Shown: positions 1 to 5,803 of the stretch, in pieces
Layout: each line of letters begins with the position of its first letter
Numbering within the stretch: position 1 is the first letter of the stretch
Source: an uncultured Clostridia bacterium
GTDB taxonomy: Bacteria; Bacillota; Clostridia; Oscillospirales; Acutalibacteraceae
Direction: 5' to 3'
DNA length: 10,592 nt
Assembly (NCBI GenBank): GCA_945988915.1
Contig: CAMFTS010000036.1
Location: forward strand, 1-10,592
Position numbers and translations under genes: made by a program
Notes under the pieces: generated by a model
What the model was told of the DNA's origin: nothing
Databases searched by the model: none
Seen by the model: the letters and a program-made list of their open reading frames with translations, nothing else

Positions 1-373
1 TATTGTTAATCATAGGTGCGGTATTATCTCTGAAGAAAAGCTGACTGCCTGCATTGTGCTCGGGAGTAAGAATATAAATTTCTCTGCCGTTGTTCATATT
101 TGCATAATCCTGTTTTGTAAGTTCGCTTGCAAGGCAAGCCGCAATAACCTCCATACCGTCAAGGCACAGAATTGTATCAATCAAAGTTGTATTTTTATAT
201 TTCTTTGCGAGTTCCTTTGCAACTGCTCTTGCCTGTCCGAGATTTGCCTTATTATTGGCAATATCTATATAATAATTGGAGTGTCCGTGTGAAGTTGCAT
301 AGTGTCCCTTATAAATTTCGAGCTTAAGCTGCGGATTATCTGTTGTTATTTCGACCTTTTCGCCAAGTGCCAT
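1..373 (-). CDS. Phosphoribosyltransferase family protein (orotate PRTase-like), 3' end outside window
   Basis: The first 124 codons of a leftward gene are visible; the C-terminal part lies beyond base 1. The start ATG (373-371) follows an AAGGAG Shine-Dalgarno (388-383) with 9 bases between. The protein begins MALGEKVEITTDNPQLKLEI, then has a YKGHYATSHGHSNYYID segment and DTILCLDGMEVIAACLASEL, followed by a TPEHNAGSQLFFRDN stretch. This pattern matches, from memory, the phosphoribosyltransferase proteins of clostridia that are often annotated as orotate phosphoribosyltransferase-like. Such enzymes transfer a ribose-phosphate from PRPP to a base in the cytoplasm. The diagnostic PRPP-binding loop (hydrophobics, two acidic residues, then TG/TT) would come after the visible part, so the base specificity cannot be read here. 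A good promoter lies just upstream, divergent from the MFS gene. Family call fairly sure; substrate unknown. Confidence 0.72.
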   Translation of the reverse strand, partial: MALGEKVEITTDNPQLKLEIYKGHYATSHGHSNYYIDIANNKANLGQARAVAKELAKKYKNTTLIDTILCLDGMEVIAACLASELTKQDYANMNNGREIYILTPEHNAGSQLFFRDNTAPMINN

Positions 374-402
374 AATAATCAACTCCTTTTTTATTTGTTA
401 TA

Positions 403-431
403 ATTTTACCACGATTGTTTTAAAATAACAA
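403..431 (-). promoter_or_regulatory. Sigma-A-like promoter of the phosphoribosyltransferase gene
   Basis: On the minus strand, TTGTTA (431-426) is followed after exactly 17 bases by TAAAAT (408-403). Transcription would start around base 396, about 22 bases before the start codon, leaving room for the AAGGAG ribosome site. An inverted repeat covers the -35 hexamer and much of the spacer. Confidence 0.65.
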
Positions 432-432
432 T
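414..432. repeat. Inverted repeat over the phosphoribosyltransferase promoter (possible operator)
   Basis: ATTGTT (414-419) and AACAAT (427-432) are perfect 6-base arms around a 7-base A+T centre. The right arm contains the -35 hexamer of the leftward promoter, so a bound protein would block it. The site is 13 bases before the -35 hexamer of the rightward promoter. It could equally be a chance A+T-rich palindrome; no regulator family is recognised from it. Confidence 0.3.
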
Positions 433-444
433 ACAAATATATGT

Positions 445-473
445 TTGATTTAATTCAAAATAACTGTTATACT
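445..473 (+). promoter_or_regulatory. Extended -10 sigma-A-like promoter of the MFS-trmO-DUF5662 unit
   Basis: TTGATT (445-450), a 17-base spacer, and TATACT (468-473) preceded by TG at 465-466, giving an extended -10 element. The expected transcription start, 6-8 bases past the -10, is at 479-481. That is on top of the ribosome-binding sequence of the MFS gene, so the leader would be only about 10 bases or absent. Confidence 0.68.
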
Positions 474-478
474 TTTCT

Positions 479-485
479 AGGTGAT
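479..485 (+). promoter_or_regulatory. Ribosome-binding site AGGTGAT that decides the MFS start
   Basis: AGGTGAT pairs with the anti-Shine-Dalgarno end of 16S rRNA in the GGAGGTGATC register, though without the GGAGG core. Measured from the AGGTG core, it sits 6 bases before the ATG at 490. It contains the in-frame GTG at 481 and overlaps the in-frame ATG at 484, so those two codons would have no ribosome site of their own. Confidence 0.5.
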
Positions 486-489
486 GAAA

Positions 490-1671
490 ATGCTTGCTTT
501 ACTTGCAGTAATTTATGTTGTATTTATATCTTTAGGCTTACCTGACTCAATTTTCGGAGTTGCCTGGCCTGTTATTCACACAGAATTCGGGATTGCCGAA
601 AGCTTCGCTTCGATTTACAGTATTATTGTCGGCGTATGTTCGGGAGGCGCCAGCTTTCTTGCAGGTGTTTTAATTCGCAAATACGGTACGGCGAATGTAA
701 CCTTAGCTTCAATATGTCTTACCATAATCGGTCTTCTCGGCATGAGCTTTTCGGTAAATATATGGATGATGATAGTTTTTGCAATTGTACTCGGCTACGG
801 TGCAGGAGCTATCGACACAGGGCTTAACAACTATGTTTCTTTGCACTATGAAGCAAAGCATATGAGCTGGCTCCATTGTTTTTGGGGTATAGGCGTAACA
901 TTAAGTCCTATAATAATGTCCTTTTTCCTCACGGGTGAAACGGGCAACTGGAGAAACGGTTACAGAATTATTGCCGTAATCCAGTTCGTAATAGCTCTGA
1001 CAGTAGCCGTTGCTCTTCCGAAGTGGCACAGGCTTGACCCCGTAAAAAAAGAGCAGAAAAGCACACAGAATAATAATCAGTCGGCAGGGCTCAAGGACAT
1101 TCTTTCAAAGCCTGCTATTTTAACAAGTATTTTAATGCTCGGGCTATATTGCAGTATTGAATTCATTTTCGGTACCTGGGGTGCAACCTTTCTTGTAAAC
1201 GCGCGCAATATGCAGCCCGATACAGCGGCGAAATGGGTATCCGTTTATTACTTAGGTATAATGCTCGGCAGACTGATTTCGGGCTTTCTCTCAATGAAAT
1301 TAGAAGATAACAAGCTTATTAAATACGGAGCACTTTTTATTCTTTTCGGAATTATTGTTCTTTTGATTCCTGTCGGCACGGTTTCAACCGTCGGATTCTT
1401 GCTTATCGGTATGGGGTGCGGTCCTATTTTCCCAAGTGTATTACATTCTGTTCCCGAACGCTTCGGAAAAGAGTATTCTGCCGATATAACCGGTTTCCAT
1501 ATGGGCGGTGCCTATGCCTCCGGATTTTTAATTCAGCTTACTTTCGGATATGTTGCTGTTGCAACGACCTTCAATATCACGCCCTTTGTATTGCTTGCAC
1601 TTTGTCTTACGCTTTTAGCCTTGCATACGGCAACGGTCAGAAAGATTGAAAGCAGTAAAAGAATGAATTAA
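490..1671 (+). CDS. MFS transporter, about 12 transmembrane helices, sugar-transporter-like
   Basis: An integral membrane carrier of the major facilitator superfamily, 393 residues from the ATG at 490. The reading frame also opens at GTG 481 and ATG 484; 490 is preferred because AGGTGAT (479-485) is correctly spaced only for it. The first helix reads LALLAVIYVVFISLGLPDS, and the loop after helix 2 carries a motif-A-like GVLIRKYG. The two six-helix halves are joined by a hydrophilic loop (KKEQKSTQNNNQ). The second half contains GTWGATFLVNARNM and GFHMGGAYASGFLIQLTFGY, as in the FucP/BSC6-like MFS_1 proteins that often carry sugars or small metabolites. No binding residues identify a substrate. 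It is the first gene of a likely three-gene unit, 31 bases before trmO. It is on the opposite strand from, and 1.3 kb away from, the glycan locus, so a shared role there is not implied. Confidence 0.82.
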   Translation: MLALLAVIYVVFISLGLPDSIFGVAWPVIHTEFGIAESFASIYSIIVGVCSGGASFLAGVLIRKYGTANVTLASICLTIIGLLGMSFSVNIWMMIVFAIVLGYGAGAIDTGLNNYVSLHYEAKHMSWLHCFWGIGVTLSPIIMSFFLTGETGNWRNGYRIIAVIQFVIALTVAVALPKWHRLDPVKKEQKSTQNNNQSAGLKDILSKPAILTSILMLGLYCSIEFIFGTWGATFLVNARNMQPDTAAKWVSVYYLGIMLGRLISGFLSMKLEDNKLIKYGALFILFGIIVLLIPVGTVSTVGFLLIGMGCGPIFPSVLHSVPERFGKEYSADITGFHMGGAYASGFLIQLTFGYVAVATTFNITPFVLLALCLTLLALHTATVRKIESSKRMN

Positions 1672-1702
1672 AATGTATTTATATTTTTGAAAGCGATGAC
1701 AT

Positions 1703-2395
1703 ATGAACGAAGAATTTGTAATTAAACCTATTGCTCATATATATACAGACTTTCCTGAAAAATTCGGTATTCCCCGTCAATCGGGACTTGTTGACGAATT
1801 AAAAGGCAAGATTATTTTTGAGCCTGATTTCAGGCGCAGTGAAGCACTTAAAGAGCTTGACGGCTTTTCACATATTTGGCTTATCTGGCAGTTTTCCGAA
1901 TGTGTAAATGCAAAATGGTCGCCGACAGTAAGACCTCCGCGGCTCGGCGGCAATAAAAGAGTAGGAGTTTTCGCGTCACGCTCACCTTTCAGACCGAATT
2001 CTCTGGGACTTTCTTGTGTGAAAATTGAAAAGATTGATTTTGAATGTGTTAATTCTCCTGTCATTTTTGTATCGGGAATAGATATGATGAACGGCACGCC
2101 GATTTTCGACATTAAGCCGTATATTCCGACGGCAGATTTAAAGCAAGATGCAAAAGAGGGCTACACGGAATTCACAAAGAATTATGAAATCGAAGTATCA
2201 TACGGCGAAGATATTTTAAGTATTATTCCCTCGGATAAAAGAAGTGCTTTGATTGAGCTTCTGAAGAATGATCCCCGTCCCTCCTACTGTGATGAAAACG
2301 GCAAAGAATACGGTATCAGCTTCGCAGGGTATAACATTAAATTCGTATATAATGACAAGACGTTAAATATAACTGAAATCGAAAGGTTGAAATGA
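1703..2395 (+). CDS. trmO: tRNA (adenine37-N6)-methyltransferase TrmO (TsaA/UPF0066 family)
   Basis: TrmO uses S-adenosylmethionine to methylate N6 of t6A37 in threonine tRNAs, giving m6t6A next to the anticodon. At 230 residues it is about the length of the E. coli enzyme. Family motifs are all present: FGIPRQ (21-26), GFSHIWLIW (54-62), RPPR (77-80), VGVFASRSPFRPNSLGLS (87-104) and NGTPIFDIKPYIP (130-142). The C-terminal DPRPSY (190-195) is typical of the longer bacterial members, so the gene looks intact. The ribosome site is weak (GAAAG at 1689-1693, 9 bases from the ATG). The gene lies 31 bases after the MFS gene and 4 bases before the next gene, with no terminator between, so co-transcription is likely. 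Family assignment is firm; activity is inferred from the family. Confidence 0.93.
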   Translation: MNEEFVIKPIAHIYTDFPEKFGIPRQSGLVDELKGKIIFEPDFRRSEALKELDGFSHIWLIWQFSECVNAKWSPTVRPPRLGGNKRVGVFASRSPFRPNSLGLSCVKIEKIDFECVNSPVIFVSGIDMMNGTPIFDIKPYIPTADLKQDAKEGYTEFTKNYEIEVSYGEDILSIIPSDKRSALIELLKNDPRPSYCDENGKEYGISFAGYNIKFVYNDKTLNITEIERLK

Positions 2396-2399
2396 TTAA

Positions 2400-2939
2400 A
2401 TGGCAAATGTAATCGGACATTTTAAAACAATCACAAAGCACCGCCATAAAGTTATAAAGCACTGCTTCAAAGCCGGAATCGGACTTCAGGGCTTACGGCA
2501 CGACTTATCTAAATATTCCCCGATAGAATTCTTCAACGGCGCTAAGTATTACGACGGAACGAGGAGTCCGAATGAGCTTGAGAGAACAGATAAAGGCTAT
2601 TCGGAAGCGTGGATGCACCACAAGGGAAGAAACAAACATCATTTTGAATATTGGAATGATTACAGCCCTGTTTTAAAGAGAAACTCAGCTGTGAAAATGC
2701 CTTTGAAATATGTTGTGGAAATGTTTTGTGACAGAGTTGCGGCAAGCAAAACATATTTGGGTGATAAATATACCGATGCTTATCCTCTTGAATACTTTGA
2801 AAGAGGCAGATCACACAGGATTATTCATCCCGAAACCTCCGATTTACTTGAGAAATTACTGACTATGCTTCGTGACGAGGGTGAGGATAAAACCTTTTCT
2901 TACATTAAAAATGATTTACTTAAAAGAAAACAATATTAA
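2400..2939 (+). CDS. DUF5662-like protein with HD-domain-like histidines, function unknown
   Basis: A 179-residue soluble protein with no signal peptide or membrane segment. It matches, from memory, the uncharacterised DUF5662 family: LRHDLSKYSPIEFF (32-45), GYSEAWMHHKGRNKHHFEYW (66-85) and CDRVAASKTYLGD (110-122). Histidines and acids are spaced as in metal-binding HD-superfamily phosphohydrolases: H14/H16/H21, the pair H34-D35, H73-H74, H80-H81 and D111. The N-terminal helix is basic. A nucleotide or phosphoester hydrolase role is only an inference; no substrate is known to me. The ATG is 4 bases past the trmO stop. The nearest Shine-Dalgarno-like run (GAAAGG, 2381-2386) is 13 bases away, so translation may depend on ribosomes finishing trmO. 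It is the last gene of the unit, 16 bases before the palindromic terminator. Confidence 0.78.
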   Translation: MANVIGHFKTITKHRHKVIKHCFKAGIGLQGLRHDLSKYSPIEFFNGAKYYDGTRSPNELERTDKGYSEAWMHHKGRNKHHFEYWNDYSPVLKRNSAVKMPLKYVVEMFCDRVAASKTYLGDKYTDAYPLEYFERGRSHRIIHPETSDLLEKLLTMLRDEGEDKTFSYIKNDLLKRKQY

Positions 2940-2955
2940 GTTCATATAACAGACA

Positions 2956-2991
2956 AATCCCCTTGATTTTAAAATCAAGGGGATTAATTTT
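2956..2991. terminator. Palindromic terminator between convergent genes
   Basis: AATCCCCTTGATTTT (2956-2970) is followed directly by its exact reverse complement (2971-2985), giving a 30-base perfect palindrome. The RNA would fold as about 13 base pairs with a TTAA loop on either strand. It starts 16 bases after the DUF5662-like gene and lies 20 bases past the stop of the leftward GH95-like gene, so it can serve both. The downstream T runs are short (AATTTTA on plus, TTTG on minus), so efficiency is uncertain. Confidence 0.8.
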
Positions 2992-3005
2992 ATTCGATTA
3001 ACAAA

Positions 3006-5690
3006 TTAAAACTCAACAGTCTTTGTTTCGCCTGCTTTAAATGTAATGTCTTGAACATTATCACCGTGACAAGAAACTCTGATTGTCTGGTCAATATCCG
3101 AGGTGATTTCTGCAACAACACTGCCGGATTCCCATTTAATTGAAACCGTCGCATTTGTTTTTGCGCTCAATCCTCTTATTTCACCGGTTGTCCAATCACT
3201 CGGAAGTGCCGGCAAAATTTCAATTTCGCCTTTGCTTGAATAGAGCAATGCTTCGTTTACTATGCCTACCAAGCCGAGCTCTGTATCGGTACAGTATGTA
3301 TCGGAACCTCTGTTTGTGTTATGGTCTGTCATAAGAGATGTATAACAAATATTACTCTTCAAAAGGCTATGAATCAAGCCGTTTACCTGATCTCCCTGCT
3401 TAAGTCTTGCCAAAACCAATGCCTGATGAACAAAGCCGTGTGAAGCGCTGTTTTCCTTTTCCCTGTTTGCAATAGCCTGAAGAGAAGCATCGGCAAGGGT
3501 TGCATCGTGCTGTGTTTCATTTAACGGCCAAGCGCAGTAGAGGTGGCTGATATGACGGTGCTTATTGTTATCTTCATACTGATTTGCACACCATTCTTTA
3601 ACAGCACCGCTGTCATCGAACTGATAATCGGGCAGTTTTGAAAGCAAATCTGTCCAATGAGCAACTCTTTCCTCATACCCTTCAGCTTTAACAGTATTTT
3701 CAACATCTATTGTCATTTCAAGACCGTTTCTCGCAGCGCCTATATCCATAGCGGAGTTTGCCGCAAGCGTTGAATTATATGTTTCGCCGCCTGTTGTATT
3801 CTCGGGTGAATATGAAGGAATGAGCAAGTATTTTTCGCCGTCAAGCAATTCAGCCTTGCCCTTTTCATATTTAGCGTTACCATCTTTGTCTGTATAGTAT
3901 TCTGTTGATACCAGCTGATCCCAGAAATTCGACTGTAATGTGAGAAGCGGAAGAAGAACATCTTCAAGCAATTTCTTTTCTTCGCCGTTATCGTCCGTAA
4001 TTGTTATGTTTCCATAGCACTGATACATTTCGTAAATCGGCTGAAGCATCCAGCTTGCGCCTGCATTCCAATACTGGAACGGATAACCCTGATAATATTC
4101 TGCGTTGAGCGCACCGTCACCGTCACAGTTAACCGGACACATAATAGCGTCTTTCATACCGTAGCATTTTTCGGCATTTATCTTCCAGTCGTCTATCTGA
4201 CGAAGAATAAACTTAACATATCCCTCGCCGAATTCTACAAGATTTGAAGAATTCATACCGCTTGACTGAAGATTAACATTAGCATCCATCGTATATTCAC
4301 TGCGCCAGCCGGGGTTCCATTCGCCCGTCCACATACCTGAAAGGCGCGTCATTGAATATCCGCTTGAACAAATCATTGCATAACGAGCCTGCTGATATAT
4401 TCTTTCAAGCAACGCTTCGTTGACATTTCCGTTAAATTTCTGTTTGAAAAGCAAATCCTCATTTGAAAGATTTCTCTGTTCATTGTCATCAGCACCGAGC
4501 CTCAAGCTTACTCGATTGAACATTTCAGCCTGTAATTTTGCACTCGGAGCGAGTGCTTTTGCATAATCAAATTTATTATCAGCCGTGTATTTCTTTGCAA
4601 CTGCCTTACAGTCTTTGAGCAATGAATCCGTCAATTCATAGTTATCGGCACTTTCAAAATCTTTAAATGCACCCATATCAAAGGTTCTGTCATTCTTTGT
4701 AATAAGATAAACCGCATCGGCACCCGTAATTTTAATTGCAGGATTTTCTTCGCCTGCAATAATACTTTCGCTGTTCTTCTGACGCTTATCTGCGTCAAGC
4801 AATACTTTTTCTTTTGTACCGCCCTCAACGATAACATATGTAACACCTGCGTAACCGCCGTTGCCGAGTGAGGAAAGCTCATAATCAGGATAATGTGCAA
4901 CAAAAGTGATATATGTGCAGTCATCGTCAACAAGCTTCTTATACTTAATATTCTGTTCGTCGCCGTTGCCGTATTTATACACACCGCTTGCGTCGTCAAG
5001 TGAAAGTGTAAGATTTACCTTACTGCCGTCAGATGATTCTGTAATCTTTGTAACGGTTACATCATCAACTCTTGATGTAAATGTGGATCTCTCCCAAGTA
5101 CCGTTTTTATCGCGGTATGAAACACCGACTTCGCCCGTTTCATAATCAGTCCAACGGATATAATCCTTAAAGAAAGTAAACTTATCCTGTGTAAGTCTTA
5201 ACTGCTGACCCGGATGAAAAGCATACCCGTAATTCCAATTTTTACAGTCTGCAACGCACCAGCTGTCGTCTAAATTTACTATCGCCTGTTTTGTGGGCTC
5301 AAGATCCCCTGTAAGGTCAGGCATATATGATCTGTCTCTGTCGGAAGGCATAATATAATCTACATCTTGGTAAATTATTGTGTCGCTGTAAGGCGCACCT
5401 GAGGTAACGAAGCCGAGCTTTCCGTTGCCGCCTATCATACCGTCACGCCAATATCTGCCTTGAGTTTTTGTTTTCGGATAAGTTATAACATTGCTGAATT
5501 TTGTCGAGAATGCTTTTTTAGTATCACCGTTAAGCAAGGTATAATCTCCCTCAATTGATTTTTGATATGACAATAAGCCGACTATTACCGCTGAAACAAT
5601 AATACATAATGAAAGCACTACACAAAGAATCGCCTTTACAGTTTTCCTGATAATTTTCTTAGCCTTGTCGCTGGTTTTAAGTTTTTTCAA
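3006..5690 (-). CDS. Membrane-anchored GH95-like glycoside hydrolase (alpha-L-fucosidase/galactosidase family)
   Basis: An 894-residue protein. The start is taken as TTG (5690-5688) because AAGGAG (5704-5699) lies 8 bases ahead. The in-frame GTG at 5699-5697, giving 897 residues, overlaps that site. A basic N-terminus (about nine Lys/Arg) precedes one hydrophobic helix (about 20-41), indicating a signal anchor with the enzyme outside. The N-terminal domain has YWRDGMIGGNGKLGFVTSG, like the GNG segment of GH95. In the (alpha/alpha)6 region, DANVNLQ carries the paired Asn of GH95 (N471, N473), SYSPEN places the presumed acid at E630, and HRHISHLY matches the family HRH-SHL segment. D802 (TDTELG) aligns with the family Asp, normally in DGNFG. 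GH95 enzymes cleave terminal alpha-L-fucose or L-galactose by inversion; the changed loop leaves the sugar uncertain. It has its own promoter and follows the symporter gene. Confidence 0.72.
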   Translation of the reverse strand: MKKLKTSDKAKKIIRKTVKAILCVVLSLCIIVSAVIVGLLSYQKSIEGDYTLLNGDTKKAFSTKFSNVITYPKTKTQGRYWRDGMIGGNGKLGFVTSGAPYSDTIIYQDVDYIMPSDRDRSYMPDLTGDLEPTKQAIVNLDDSWCVADCKNWNYGYAFHPGQQLRLTQDKFTFFKDYIRWTDYETGEVGVSYRDKNGTWERSTFTSRVDDVTVTKITESSDGSKVNLTLSLDDASGVYKYGNGDEQNIKYKKLVDDDCTYITFVAHYPDYELSSLGNGGYAGVTYVIVEGGTKEKVLLDADKRQKNSESIIAGEENPAIKITGADAVYLITKNDRTFDMGAFKDFESADNYELTDSLLKDCKAVAKKYTADNKFDYAKALAPSAKLQAEMFNRVSLRLGADDNEQRNLSNEDLLFKQKFNGNVNEALLERIYQQARYAMICSSGYSMTRLSGMWTGEWNPGWRSEYTMDANVNLQSSGMNSSNLVEFGEGYVKFILRQIDDWKINAEKCYGMKDAIMCPVNCDGDGALNAEYYQGYPFQYWNAGASWMLQPIYEMYQCYGNITITDDNGEEKKLLEDVLLPLLTLQSNFWDQLVSTEYYTDKDGNAKYEKGKAELLDGEKYLLIPSYSPENTTGGETYNSTLAANSAMDIGAARNGLEMTIDVENTVKAEGYEERVAHWTDLLSKLPDYQFDDSGAVKEWCANQYEDNNKHRHISHLYCAWPLNETQHDATLADASLQAIANREKENSASHGFVHQALVLARLKQGDQVNGLIHSLLKSNICYTSLMTDHNTNRGSDTYCTDTELGLVGIVNEALLYSSKGEIEILPALPSDWTTGEIRGLSAKTNATVSIKWESGSVVAEITSDIDQTIRVSCHGDNVQDITFKAGETKTVEF

Positions 5691-5698
5691 AATATCCA

Positions 5699-5704
5699 CT
5701 CCTT
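5699..5704 (-). promoter_or_regulatory. Ribosome-binding site that decides the GH95-like start (TTG)
   Basis: AAGGAG on the minus strand (5704-5699) has 8 bases to the TTG at 5690-5688. The GTG at 5699-5697 begins with the last G of this site and could not be served by it, which makes TTG the likely initiation codon. Confidence 0.65.
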
Positions 5705-5716
5705 TTTGTGAATTTT

Positions 5717-5745
5717 ATTTTACCATATAACTATGAGAAAATAAA
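5717..5745 (-). promoter_or_regulatory. Extended -10 promoter of the GH95-like gene
   Basis: On the minus strand TAAAAT (5722-5717) is preceded by TGG, an extended -10. A weak -35, TTTATT (5745-5740), lies 17 bases upstream. Together with the terminator just before it, this suggests the hydrolase gene is transcribed separately from, or in addition to, read-through from the symporter gene. Confidence 0.5.
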
Positions 5746-5756
5746 CACAAATTTTT

Positions 5757-5789
5757 AAAAGCCCAAAAAGTATTTTACTTCCGGGCTTT
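5757..5789 (-). terminator. Terminator of the GPH symporter gene
   Basis: On the minus strand AAAGCCC (5789-5783) pairs with GGGCTTT (5764-5758). An inner AAGTA/TACTT stem (5780-5776 with 5772-5768) closes an AAA loop, with a small asymmetric internal bulge (GG against TTT). A T run (5760-5757) follows. The hairpin begins 14 bases past the symporter stop codon. Its short T run may allow partial read-through into the GH95-like gene. Confidence 0.7.
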
Positions 5790-5803
5790 AATGTCATCAA
5801 TAT

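Noticed and set aside
56..292. Rightward open frame of 78 codons
   Set aside because: It lies antisense within the phosphoribosyltransferase gene, is Cys- and Ile-rich without a motif, and has no ribosome site.
1777..2112. Leftward open frame of 111 codons
   Set aside because: It is antisense to trmO, whose motifs are all in the plus frame; the minus protein matches nothing recognised.
4631..4999. Leftward open frame of 122 codons within the GH95-like gene
   Set aside because: It is a shifted-frame shadow; the 894-residue frame is continuous and carries the family motifs.
5560..5640. Lipobox in the GH95-like N-terminus (AILC or LSLC)
   Set aside because: Both cysteines lie inside the hydrophobic helix, not at its end, and the residue just before Cys is Leu rather than Gly/Ala/Ser.
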